Part shown: piece by piece, positions 8,130 to 15,299 of the stretch
How positions within the stretch are numbered: the first letter of the stretch is position 1
How the letters are laid out: every line of letters starts with the position of its first letter
Source: JACMLD01 sp039915085
GTDB lineage: Bacteria; Bacteroidota; Bacteroidia; Chitinophagales; Chitinophagaceae
Reading direction: 5' to 3'
NCBI GenBank assembly: GCA_039915085.1
Contig: JBDSOC010000004.1
Location: forward strand, 1 to 16,244
Length of the DNA: 16,244 nucleotides
Program-made: the position numbers and the translations under genes
Notes under the pieces: generated by a model
What the model was told of the DNA's origin: nothing
The model's database searches: none
What the model saw: the letters and a program-made list of their open reading frames with translations, nothing else

Positions 8130-8279
8130 GGATATGCGGATAAAATATTGGGATAAAAACCTACTGTAAAAAACGCAGGCAGCGGGTTTTTGTTGTACTT
8201 CTATAGCAAAAAAATAAGCCGCAGATGCACAGGTACCATTCATTTACGCTGCCATCCCCGGCCTGAAATTAAAAATCAT

Positions 8280-8789
8280 TTATAGCCATCCTTTTTCTTT
8301 GCATTTATTGTAACCTTTCGCAAGTGCTTCTTCCATCTGTTTAAAAATTACAACATCCATTTTTTTAATGTGAAAGCAACTTTTCCCTTTTAAACATTTC
8401 AGCAGTTCTGGTTTAAAAATCTCTTTCTTTTCTGAAATCTCATGTACAGGCATAAAATAAAAGCCCACATACCCTCTTTGAATTAATGCGGCAGCAAACC
8501 AGTATTCATCTCTTTTTTTTCCACGAATCTCTACAGGCTTTTCACTTACCAGTGTTATTTGTCCACCAGAACCACCACGTACTTTAATACTTCCCCTGCC
8601 ATATGGCAATAACATTTTTTTTATTTCATCAAATACCGGCACCAGTTCCGGCTGATCACCAGATTTATCTGCGTACTTAATGCCGGTTTCACTTTTGTCT
8701 GTGGTAACCTTTTTTTCAAACAATGCTTTTTTTGAAGCTTTTTTTAAGGGTGCCGCTTTTTTAGCAGCCGCTTTTACAGCTTTTGCCAT
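8280..8789 (-). CDS. DUF1801-like protein with Lys/Ala-rich N-terminal tail
   Basis: A 169-aa soluble protein. Residues 1-27 are a Lys/Ala-rich basic tail (AKAVKAAAKKAAPLKKASKK) like those on histone-H1-like or nucleoid-binding bacterial proteins. The body resembles the YdhG/DUF1801 fold: FDEIKKMLLPY near 53-63, a central YWFAAALIQRGYVGFYFMPV, and the C-terminal KGKSCFHIKKMD followed by a helical end. DUF1801 domains have no established biochemical role. Its start is 19 nt after the Kir channel stop, so it is probably the second gene of that transcript. The tail suggests nucleic-acid binding, but that is inference from composition only. Confidence 0.75.
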   Translation of the reverse strand: MAKAVKAAAKKAAPLKKASKKALFEKKVTTDKSETGIKYADKSGDQPELVPVFDEIKKMLLPYGRGSIKVRGGSGGQITLVSEKPVEIRGKKRDEYWFAAALIQRGYVGFYFMPVHEISEKKEIFKPELLKCLKGKSCFHIKKMDVVIFKQMEEALAKGYNKCKEKGWL

Positions 8790-8808
8790 AATACCTGATT
8801 TAAAAAAA

Positions 8809-9765
8809 TTATTTTATTTCAACATGTTCATTCAGCTTATGCAATTCTACGATGGTAGTTTTGCCATCACTGCTTTCGCGGTACATAGGTTTGAACTTAT
8901 AATTAAACTTTATCTCGTCATAAGTATATGAAGTTCTTTGCAGCACAACATTAGAATACACATCATCAAAACCTCTTACCAGCACATATATTTCTACATC
9001 TGAAGCCTTCATATCTTCAAAGCTAAAGCTGGTAAGCGGGCTGTTTTCATCAATAGGGTGAACCACTGTCCAGTTCATTGGCAAACTATCCACCCTGCTG
9101 CGTTCCAGGTGAAGATCAAAAAATTTGAAAATGGGTTTATTATTTTCCTCTACCTGTAATCCTATATTCACTTTTATTTCTACGTTCGTAAGAATATGGT
9201 TGTCTTTATAAGAAGCAAACCGGAACATTAAAGCTGTTTTATCCTGGTACGGCGCTATCAGCGCGTAGTCACTGAAAATAAGAAAAGATTTGGGTTTTGA
9301 AAACCGTCCATAGATTAAACCGGTAGCAACTGCAAAAGAAAGAAAGCCACTCATGGCCTCAATAGACGCAACAAAATTTACACCATCTCCTATAGGGTTA
9401 ACTCTTCCATAACCTACCGTAGTAAATGTTTCTGTACTGAAAAAATAGATTTCTTTTACCTTTTCCCAGTTTGTTTTAGCAAGCATTCCTGTAAATTGCT
9501 CTGTACCTATAAGCAAATATATAATAGTATAAAGCAGGTTGATACAGAGGTAAAAACCAATAATTAAGGTAACAAATTTCCAGCCCGGAAGATTGAGCAT
9601 ACTATGGTATACACTAAATCTTTCCCAGAAAGGTTTGCCTTCCTTGCGAAGATTGAAGCTCCCGTCGCGGTTAACAAAGCGTCCGCCATAATCACTGGCG
9701 TTTGTTCCAAAGCCGGTATCATTATTTACTTTAGAAGATGGATTTACCCTTTTAAGCAATGCCAT
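8809..9765 (-). CDS. Inward-rectifier-type potassium channel (KirBac family)
   Basis: A 318-aa channel started at the ATG at 9765. The longer TTG-started frame (9834) adds only a low-complexity, repeat-derived leader (PLTPALHPIPQP) and is rejected. The N-terminal cytoplasmic slide-helix region contains the bacterial-Kir phrase NRDGSFNLRKEG at 32-43. TM1 is about 62-86, the pore helix about 104-115, the selectivity filter TVGYG at 116-120, and TM2 about 128-153, ending in GRFSKP. The cytoplasmic immunoglobulin-like Kir domain fills 159-318 and includes the MFRFASYKDNHI stretch at 180-191. Length and order match KirBac channels, which form tetramers in the inner membrane and conduct K+. The DUF1801-like gene follows after 19 nt. 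Upstream, an 86-bp gap to the NIPSNAP gene holds a palindromic repeat. Confidence 0.94.
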   Translation of the reverse strand: MALLKRVNPSSKVNNDTGFGTNASDYGGRFVNRDGSFNLRKEGKPFWERFSVYHSMLNLPGWKFVTLIIGFYLCINLLYTIIYLLIGTEQFTGMLAKTNWEKVKEIYFFSTETFTTVGYGRVNPIGDGVNFVASIEAMSGFLSFAVATGLIYGRFSKPKSFLIFSDYALIAPYQDKTALMFRFASYKDNHILTNVEIKVNIGLQVEENNKPIFKFFDLHLERSRVDSLPMNWTVVHPIDENSPLTSFSFEDMKASDVEIYVLVRGFDDVYSNVVLQRTSYTYDEIKFNYKFKPMYRESSDGKTTIVELHKLNEHVEIK

Positions 9766-9786
9766 ATCAATATTATGAGGTTGAGG

Positions 9787-9856
9787 TATAGGGTGTAATG
9801 CCGGGGTGAGGGGGACGTATAACTTTATACCCAATACCCACGCCCAATGCCCTATA
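9787..9856. repeat. 70-bp imperfect palindrome with degenerate short tandem units
   Basis: The ends TATAGGG (9787-9793) and CCCTATA (9850-9856) are inverted. A perfect inner dyad GTATAA-CT-TTATAC sits at 9817-9830. The right half is a degenerate tandem of 6-7 nt units on the plus strand (TATACCC, AATACCC, ACGCCC, AATGCCC, 9826-9852). The left half on the minus strand contains CCCCCTCACCCCGGC, similar to GC-rich interspersed palindromic repeats whose translation reads PLTPAL. It fills most of the gap between the NIPSNAP and Kir genes and overlaps the NIPSNAP stop codon. It could act as a REP-like element that stabilises or partly terminates the transcript. Confidence 0.55.
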
Positions 9857-10655
9857 GATCCGAATATTCAGTAGCATGCAATAATATAATTTCAGCTTTT
9901 GAAACATTGTGCTGGTATTCAGGCATAGCAGACAATTTCTTCCATTCAGCATCAGCAGTAAAAGTCTTCCAGTGTTGTTCGCGTGCAGCTATATTATCAA
10001 AGCTGGTCATGTACATAAGATTGGGCATATGGCTGCCATTAATAACTTCCGCATAAAAAATAGCATTAAACTCAAGACGTTTAAAAAGCGGGACTTCTCC
10101 GCCTTCATTAAACATGCGCACTTTGTTAGTGTATAGTTTTTCCGTTGGACTTTCATAACTACGTAATTCATATATGCGTTCAGTATGAGAACCGGTAAGT
10201 CCGGATAATTGCATTTGGGGTGCCATAGGAAAGGCTTTAAGCAATATCGATTCCATTCTTGTATAAGGAGGGCTATTGTATACAGCGTTTAAATAAGTGT
10301 TGCCTGCTGTATTATAATCAGCGTCTTTTAATAACTGTGCGGGTAATGAAAGTAATTGATCAAAAGATCGTAATGGCAAAAAAACATATACCAGCTTATC
10401 TGCAGCAGTATCGTTAGCAAGGGGCTTGAATACACCTGTTTTGCTGATACCCAATTTGTGCAATGCTGGCAGCAGCGCATGCTGGAAGTAATCATCCAGC
10501 CCTTTCTCCTGGTCAGCAGTTTTAAAATGATACACTTTTATTTCATAAAACTCCTGTGCCGGCTTTTTGCCGTTCGAATAACCGGGTACATTATAAAGAA
10601 TAAAACCGGCCAGCAAATAAATAAACCTGCAGCGGGCTATAGCGGTATGTTTCAT
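9852..10655 (-). CDS. Exported NIPSNAP-family protein
   Basis: A 267-aa protein with a signal peptide at roughly 1-28 (FIYLLAGFILYNVPGYS). Two NIPSNAP-like ferredoxin-fold halves follow. The first starts near 36 (FYEIKVYHFKT), and the second and more typical starts near 159 (ERIYELRSYESPTEKLYTNK) and runs through NLMYMTSFDN, HWKTF and KKLSAMPEYQHNVSK. NIPSNAP domains form dimeric alpha/beta-barrel structures, but the biochemical role in bacteria is unknown. Predicted export is usual for this Bacteroidetes subgroup. It is the most upstream gene of the minus-strand run, with Kir and DUF1801 genes behind it. The intervening palindrome makes joint transcription uncertain. Upstream sequence has only 7-of-8 matches to TAnnTTTG and no spaced TTG. 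Confidence 0.88.
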   Translation of the reverse strand: MKHTAIARCRFIYLLAGFILYNVPGYSNGKKPAQEFYEIKVYHFKTADQEKGLDDYFQHALLPALHKLGISKTGVFKPLANDTAADKLVYVFLPLRSFDQLLSLPAQLLKDADYNTAGNTYLNAVYNSPPYTRMESILLKAFPMAPQMQLSGLTGSHTERIYELRSYESPTEKLYTNKVRMFNEGGEVPLFKRLEFNAIFYAEVINGSHMPNLMYMTSFDNIAAREQHWKTFTADAEWKKLSAMPEYQHNVSKAEIILLHATEYSDL

Positions 10656-10824
10656 ATTAAATTTTATTTTTCACCTGGTGTCTGAATAATAAAATAAAGC
10701 TACTTAAATTTAGTTCATTCTGCAGCAGGTGATAAAAGATAGAGAAGGGAGTTGGGAAACTTGTCAGATTTTAGCCAGAAGAATGAGCCGCAGCCCGGAA
10801 AATCATTATTGATACATTAAACAT

Positions 10825-10851
10825 AACTCAGCAGATGATTCAATCTGAGTT
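10825..10851 (-). terminator. Weak hairpin at the end of the DUF4421 gene
   Basis: AACTCAG (10825-10831) and CTGAGTT (10845-10851) make a 7-bp stem over a 13-nt loop that overlaps the stop codon of the DUF4421 gene at 10840. The downstream tail on the minus strand (ATGTTTAATG) has no good T run, so termination would be weak. It is noted because no better terminator is visible in the 184-bp gap to the NIPSNAP gene. Confidence 0.25.
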
Positions 10852-11979
10852 GCCAGCTTTTCCTTTTACATCTTTTATGATTTTATCAATAGGATGTAAT
10901 TTCCGGGAAAGCATTTTGCCAGGCGTAATTCTTTTAGCAAGTGTAAGCCTGAAATTCCCGGCCTGCAATAGGTATTTATCTGATGCGGTGGCGGCCGCCA
11001 CTGTCAACTGCGTGCCTACAAGAGAAATGTTTGCATTCCAGTTATTTTTATCATATCCGGCAACAATCCGGTAAATGAACCCTTTGTTAAGTTCAAACTT
11101 TTCTGCTTTATTTTCTACTCCATGCTGTTTAGTGTAATCAAGACTTAAACTGGCGCACAATGACCCGGTTAGAAAAAAATCATTTTTAATTACAAATGTA
11201 TAAGCATAGCCAATGCCTGGTCCTATCTTAATAAAATCAAGCCTCCGTACACCCTTTTGCCGGTAATTTTCTGATAATATAGTTGGAACAAGAGAGCTGT
11301 CTGCTTTTATTATACCATAGTAAATCTCTGCGCCTATAAGAACCGACCCTGCTGATTTTTTTTGTTTTTCATTTTCCAACAGTGCTGCCCGGTAAGAAAA
11401 CCTGGAAGGATTCAGCAACCGGTAAGCCGAAACCCCTAGTAACTGGATACGTAAATCAGGGCGCACATAATAACTTTCGGGGTTACTGGCGGCAAGGCCC
11501 CTGGGCGTTAGGTAATATCCTTTATAAAATTGCCCCAGAAGATCAATGATCCATTTTCTTCCGTAGATATGTGATTGAAGATCCAGGTACCTGGTTTTAC
11601 CTTTTTCATGATCTGTATTTAAAAAGCCAAAGCCATAACCAAAATTTAAAGAAATAGACTGGTAAGTAACGCCCACGCCCATTGTTAGAGAAGTGTTGGG
11701 TATATACCGAAACCGTGAAACATTATCTGGCCTTTCCAGTTCAAGCCCTGCATATTTTTGAGAAAAATAAAACCGGGCAGTAATATATCGTTCAAAAGAC
11801 TGGTAGTAACTGCTATCGTGATCTTTAAAGTAAAATGGCCTGACCGGGGGTACTATCTTATTTTGTTGTGGCTGAACTTTTTGTTGTTGGGCGCTGGTTG
11901 GGTGACAAAATAAACAGCATACCATAATTGCCGGCAAAATTCTTTTTTGTAGTAACAGGGCGATGTGCTTACAAACCAT
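10840..11979 (-). CDS. DUF4421 outer-membrane barrel-like protein
   Basis: A 379-aa protein when started at the ATG at 11979, which begins directly with a signal peptide (KRILPAIMVCCLFCHPTSA, cleavage before QQQ). A TTG ten codons upstream (12009) is less likely. After a Gln/Pro-rich linker (about 31-45) the sequence shows the DUF4421 pattern: YYQSFERYITARFYFSQKY, then RYIPNTSLTMGVGVTYQSIS and LNFGYGFGF, followed by many amphipathic beta strands. This predicts an outer-membrane barrel, common in Bacteroidetes and of unknown function. It sits 45 nt downstream of the 86-aa Sm-like candidate and is probably co-transcribed with it. No enzymatic residues are apparent. Confidence 0.85.
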   Translation of the reverse strand: MVCKHIALLLQKRILPAIMVCCLFCHPTSAQQQKVQPQQNKIVPPVRPFYFKDHDSSYYQSFERYITARFYFSQKYAGLELERPDNVSRFRYIPNTSLTMGVGVTYQSISLNFGYGFGFLNTDHEKGKTRYLDLQSHIYGRKWIIDLLGQFYKGYYLTPRGLAASNPESYYVRPDLRIQLLGVSAYRLLNPSRFSYRAALLENEKQKKSAGSVLIGAEIYYGIIKADSSLVPTILSENYRQKGVRRLDFIKIGPGIGYAYTFVIKNDFFLTGSLCASLSLDYTKQHGVENKAEKFELNKGFIYRIVAGYDKNNWNANISLVGTQLTVAAATASDKYLLQAGNFRLTLAKRITPGKMLSRKLHPIDKIIKDVKGKAGNSD

Positions 11980-12024
11980 ATTTTGCAAAAAATTTAAACC
12001 TGTAAGCAAAAAAATTGAAATAAA

Positions 12025-12285
12025 TTACTTTATTACTACTGGTGTCAACCTGGTAATTTCAGCACCATTAAAAATTTTAGCCAGGTTATTATCGTGAGAA
12101 GTTTTCCAGTTATCAATATGTGTTTCAGAAACGATGCGCCAGAAGTTTTTGGATTTCAGCTCATCATAGTCATTTGTTTTAATAAAAAGGCCTATGATGG
12201 ATTGACGGGTTTTAAAATCTATCTTAACATTATGTTTGGTAAGATGGCCCGCGTCCAAAAACTTCCCTATCTGATCGTTAGTCAT
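12025..12285 (-). CDS. 86-aa conserved hypothetical, possible Sm-like fold
   Basis: A short soluble protein without signal peptide or Cys. I recall close relatives in Chitinophagaceae as uncharacterised or misannotated entries. An amphipathic helix (about 3-15) precedes a strand-turn-strand segment HNVKIDFKTRQSIIGLFIKT (18-37), which fits the Sm1 pattern of Sm/Lsm/Hfq proteins: hydrophobic at alternate positions, a polar turn, then a Gly within the second strand and an acidic residue shortly after. Near the C-terminus, AKIFNGAEITRL (69-80) resembles the Sm2 motif (hydrophobic-x-Gly-x-x-Ile-x-x-hydrophobic). If correct it could be an RNA-binding oligomer, but this is pattern reading only. A well-formed promoter lies directly upstream, and the DUF4421 gene follows. 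The coding call is firm; the fold assignment is tentative. Confidence 0.75.
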   Translation of the reverse strand: MTNDQIGKFLDAGHLTKHNVKIDFKTRQSIIGLFIKTNDYDELKSKNFWRIVSETHIDNWKTSHDNNLAKIFNGAEITRLTPVVIK

Positions 12286-12301
12286 GCGTAAAAAATTTTG
12301 G

Positions 12302-12334
12302 CAAATATAGCCTATTACATGCGTTTATCCGCAA
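12302..12334 (-). promoter_or_regulatory. Bacteroidetes-type promoter for the 86-aa gene and DUF4421
   Basis: On the minus strand an exact -7 element TATATTTG (12309 to 12302) is preceded by TTG (12334 to 12332) with a 22-bp spacer; a second TTG lies next to it. The -7 element ends 16 nt before the ATG at 12285, so the 5' leader would be about ten nucleotides or less. Confidence 0.65.
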
Positions 12335-12452
12335 CAATTTAAGCATTGCTATGGTGTTCATTTTCAGGCATATATTCAATTTATTTGAACCCTGTGTCTG
12401 CGCATGGAACACAAATAGTATTTTCGCCTTTTTCTTTTAGCGCCTTTCTTTT

Positions 12453-13100
12453 ATGCCATTGAAGGATTATTATACAACACTTGAGGTGCCACCTGCAGCT
12501 ACAACGGTACAGATAAAAAAATCTTTCCGCCAACTTGCATTACGGCATCACCCGGATAAAAACCCTGGCAATGCGGCAGCCGAAGCAAAATTTAGAGAAA
12601 TCCAGGAAGCTTATGAAATCCTGTCTGACCCTGAAAAAAGAGAGGAATACAATTACAAACGCTGGTACAGCAGAAGCCTGAAAAAACAATTCAGCAATGA
12701 ACCTTTAACACCTGCAACTATACTGGCTGAATGTATCCGGCTCAGCAACTATATGCTTACGGTAAATGTTTTCAGGGTTGACTATGATGGATTAAGTTAC
12801 CATATCCGTCAGTTACTAAGCGATAAAAACATTGCTATATTGCAGCAATCGGACGATAAAACAATTGTAGTCCAGGTAATTGAAAAGATATTGCAATCTG
12901 CAATAGCGCTTCCCTTCAGGTATTTAGAACCAATTGCTTTATTACTGCTGCGCATCGCCGGCAATAATAATTTGCTCATTGAACAGATAAATAATTTCAT
13001 TCATCAGCACAAACAAAAAAGTAACTGGCAAAAATACAGGGTGGCTTTTGTAGTGGGTATTACGCTCTTGCTGTGCTGGATCATTTATATAATTAGCTAA
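12453..13100 (+). CDS. Tail-anchored J-domain protein
   Basis: This 215-aa protein begins with a J domain (4-70): DYYTTLEV, the helix II basic face, the invariant HPD at 33-35, and FREIQEAYEILSDPEKREEY. J domains stimulate the ATPase of DnaK/Hsp70 through HPD. There is no Gly/Phe region, zinc finger or DnaJ C-terminal peptide-binding domain, so it is a class C (type III) J protein. The middle (80-190) is helical and unrecognised. A single hydrophobic helix at about 197-214 ends the protein five or fewer residues from the C-terminus, predicting a tail anchor with the J domain in the cytoplasm. It would recruit DnaK to the inner membrane. It is divergent from the 86-aa gene across a 167-bp gap. 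Its promoter is unclear: TATTTTCG at 12419 is a poor match. Confidence 0.9.
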   Translation: MPLKDYYTTLEVPPAATTVQIKKSFRQLALRHHPDKNPGNAAAEAKFREIQEAYEILSDPEKREEYNYKRWYSRSLKKQFSNEPLTPATILAECIRLSNYMLTVNVFRVDYDGLSYHIRQLLSDKNIAILQQSDDKTIVVQVIEKILQSAIALPFRYLEPIALLLLRIAGNNNLLIEQINNFIHQHKQKSNWQKYRVAFVVGITLLLCWIIYIIS

Positions 13101-13108
13101 AAACCATT

Positions 13109-13146
13109 CCCTCATCCCCGGCTCTTCTCTGCCTGGTGGATAAGGG
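13109..13146. repeat. GC-rich imperfect palindrome (REP-like)
   Basis: CCCTCATCC (13109-13117) pairs with GGATAAGGG (13138-13146) with one mismatch. The inner CCGGC (13118-13122) pairs with GCC-T-GG (13131-13136), leaving a pyrimidine loop TCTTCTCT. It lies 8 nt after the J-domain gene stop. There is no T tract, so it is not a classic terminator. The CCCTCA-CCCCGGC core is shared with the palindrome at 9787-9856, suggesting a decayed interspersed repeat that may protect the 3' end of the upstream transcript. Confidence 0.5.
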
Positions 13147-13311
13147 TACTCAATTGCAATTCTCACTATAGAACTCATCCGGGGTTTATCAAAATTGTCT
13201 TTCCGTAATATTCAAATTGAGGCTATTCTGTTTGAAAAAAAATAGTGATTTTAATTCACACGCCTGCAATCATTAAGGGAAACCAGCGAAGGGCTAAGGA
13301 GGATATTCTCT

Positions 13312-13319
13312 TATCTTTG
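13312..13319 (+). promoter_or_regulatory. -7 promoter element immediately before the ABC-F start
   Basis: TATCTTTG is an exact match to TAnnTTTG and ends 4 nt before the ATG at 13324. No TTG is found at the expected -33 distance. If used, transcription would begin at or next to the start codon and the mRNA would be leaderless. Confidence 0.55.
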
Positions 13320-13323
13320 CCGC

Positions 13324-15222
13324 ATGCATTATGTTTCAGTAGAAGGATTGAGTAAAAGTTATGGCATTAAGCCACTGTTTAACAATATTTCATTTCATAT
13401 AGAAGAAGGCGATAAGATAGCGCTGGTAGCCAAAAATGGCAGCGGTAAATCCACACTGCTTAAAATTATATCGGGCGAAGAAACCGCCGAAAATGGTAAA
13501 GTATGGGTACATAAAGATGTAACCATTGCCCTTTTTGAGCAGGATCCGCAGTTCCTCGATCATAAATCTATCCTTGATAATATTTTTCATCACAATCACC
13601 CGGTTATCAACGCCATAAAAGAATATGAAGCCGCCAGTGATGCGGAAGATGCTGACCGCATTGGAGAAGCCATTGTTTTGCTGGATGAATTAAATGCGTG
13701 GGATTTTGATACCAAGGTAAAACAGATACTGGGCAAACTGAAAATTCATCACCTCAACCAGCTGGCAGGCACGCTTAGCGGTGGTCAGCGAAAAAGGGTG
13801 GCGCTTGCAAAAACATTGATTGACATAGGTTTTGAGCATAAACATGTTTTACTGATCATGGATGAGCCTACCAACCACCTGGATGTAGAAATGGTGGAGT
13901 GGCTGGAGCATTATCTCAACCAGGAAAAAGTAACCTTACTAATGGTAACGCATGACCGCTATTTTCTTGATTCTGTTTGTAATGAAATACTGGAAATAGA
14001 TGGTGACAGCCTGTATGTGTACAAAGGTGATTATGAGAATTTCATGGAAAAGAAAGCAGCACGCATTGAAAGCGAATCTGCCAGTATTGACAAAGCAAAA
14101 AATCTTTTCCGCAAAGAATTAGAGTGGATGCGCAAGCAGCCCAAAGCACGGACTACCAAAAGTAAAAGCCGCCAGGATAATTTTTATGTGGTGGAAGCAA
14201 AGGCTAAACAAAAGATAGAAGATGAAAGAGTGCAATTACAGGTAAAGATGACAAGGCTTGGCGGTAAAGTAGCCGAATTGAAAAAAGTATACAAAAGCTA
14301 CGGCAATAAAGTAATCCTGCGTGGTTTTGATTATACTTTTAAAAAAGGCGACCGCATTGGCGTAGTAGGTAAAAATGGTGCGGGCAAGTCTACATTTTTA
14401 AATATCCTGCAGGGACTTGAACCGGCAGACAGCGGCAAAATAAATATCGGAGATACGGTTGTGTTTGGCAATTACGCACAACAGGGGCTGGAGATAAAGG
14501 AAGATAAACGTGTTATTGAATTTGTTAAAGATATTGCCGAGCACTTTCCGCTCGCTGATGGGAGTTCACTCAGTGCCGCCCAATTTTTACAACTATTTCT
14601 GTTCACCCCTGATCAGCAATACACCTATGTATCCAGGCTAAGTGGTGGTGAAAAAAGAAGATTGCATTTGTTGTCTATCCTGTTTCGTAATCCAAACTTT
14701 TTAATACTGGATGAACCTACCAACGACCTGGATTTACAAACACTGGGCGTACTGGAAAATTTTTTAAGTGATTACCAGGGATGTATTCTTATTGTATCCC
14801 ATGACAGGTATTTCATGGACAGGCTGGTCGATCATTTGTTTGTTTTCCAGGGCGATGGTGATATCCGTGATTTTCCCGGTAACTATTCCCAATACCGCCT
14901 TGCGTTAAAAGACAGTGAAAAACTAACGGATGCAGGCACACAGATGTCGGAAAATAAAGAAGAAAAAATACTTAATCCTTCTCCTCTAACCCCTGCCGGT
15001 GAGAAAAAGAAATTATCGTTTAAAGAAAAACGTGCGTTTGAACTATTGGAAAAAGAAATTGCAGATCTAACAATAGAAAAACAAAATATTACTGAAAAAT
15101 TGAATGGCGGAAATGCGCCCTTTGAGGAATTGCAAAAACTATCTACACGTATTGGACAAGTAACACAACTGCTTGATGAAAAAGAACTGAAATGGCTGGA
15201 ACTGAGTGAGTTTGCAGGATAA
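13324..15222 (+). CDS. uup: ABC-F family ATPase, Uup type
   Basis: A 632-aa soluble protein with two ABC ATPase domains and no membrane segment, as in ABC-F ribosome-associated ATPases. NBD1: Walker A AKNGSGKST at 36-44 (Ala replaces the first Gly), signature LSGGQ at 151-155, Walker B LLIMDEP at 176-182, switch His210. The inter-domain P-site tRNA interaction region spans about 240-320 and contains the basic RKQPKARTTKSKSR segment typical of Uup. NBD2: GKNGAGKST at 349-357, LSGGE at 439-443, FLILDEP at 459-465, His493. A C-terminal coiled coil (about 565-630) is the Uup hallmark. In E. coli Uup binds ribosomes and affects transposon excision and ribosome assembly. The linker at 551-561 (NPSPLTPAGEK) looks repeat-derived. 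The start follows a -7 box by 4 nt. Confidence 0.93.
   Translation: MHYVSVEGLSKSYGIKPLFNNISFHIEEGDKIALVAKNGSGKSTLLKIISGEETAENGKVWVHKDVTIALFEQDPQFLDHKSILDNIFHHNHPVINAIKEYEAASDAEDADRIGEAIVLLDELNAWDFDTKVKQILGKLKIHHLNQLAGTLSGGQRKRVALAKTLIDIGFEHKHVLLIMDEPTNHLDVEMVEWLEHYLNQEKVTLLMVTHDRYFLDSVCNEILEIDGDSLYVYKGDYENFMEKKAARIESESASIDKAKNLFRKELEWMRKQPKARTTKSKSRQDNFYVVEAKAKQKIEDERVQLQVKMTRLGGKVAELKKVYKSYGNKVILRGFDYTFKKGDRIGVVGKNGAGKSTFLNILQGLEPADSGKINIGDTVVFGNYAQQGLEIKEDKRVIEFVKDIAEHFPLADGSSLSAAQFLQLFLFTPDQQYTYVSRLSGGEKRRLHLLSILFRNPNFLILDEPTNDLDLQTLGVLENFLSDYQGCILIVSHDRYFMDRLVDHLFVFQGDGDIRDFPGNYSQYRLALKDSEKLTDAGTQMSENKEEKILNPSPLTPAGEKKKLSFKEKRAFELLEKEIADLTIEKQNITEKLNGGNAPFEELQKLSTRIGQVTQLLDEKELKWLELSEFAG
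14977..15003 (+). repeat. Repeat-like CCTCTAACCCCTGCCGG segment inside the ABC-F gene
   Basis: Within the variable linker between NBD2 and the coiled coil, this segment is read as PSPLTPAGE. Both the DNA (CT-rich then CCCCTGCCGG) and the peptide (PLTPA) resemble the GC-rich repeats at 9791-9814 and 13109-13122. It keeps the reading frame and falls where Uup proteins tolerate insertions. The similarity is short and the call is tentative. Confidence 0.35.
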
Positions 15223-15299
15223 CTCCAGTAATCTTTCCTGGATTCCAGTGAGGCTGATAAGGTCTTAGCAAAAAAACACCATCAATGAGTACGAGCCAA

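Noticed and set aside
8130..8243. Longer deacetylase from the ATG at 8243
   Set aside because: It would hide the lipoprotein signal peptide that starts at 8129.
9766..9834. Longer Kir channel N-terminus from a TTG at 9834, reading PLTPALHPIPQP
   Set aside because: The extra residues come from the palindromic repeat, need a TTG start, and precede the normal bacterial Kir N-terminus.
15223..15299. Possible bidirectional terminator between the convergent ABC-F and MFS genes
   Set aside because: A minus-strand T run exists, but I found no stable stem next to it, and the CCAG/CTGG matches are too short.
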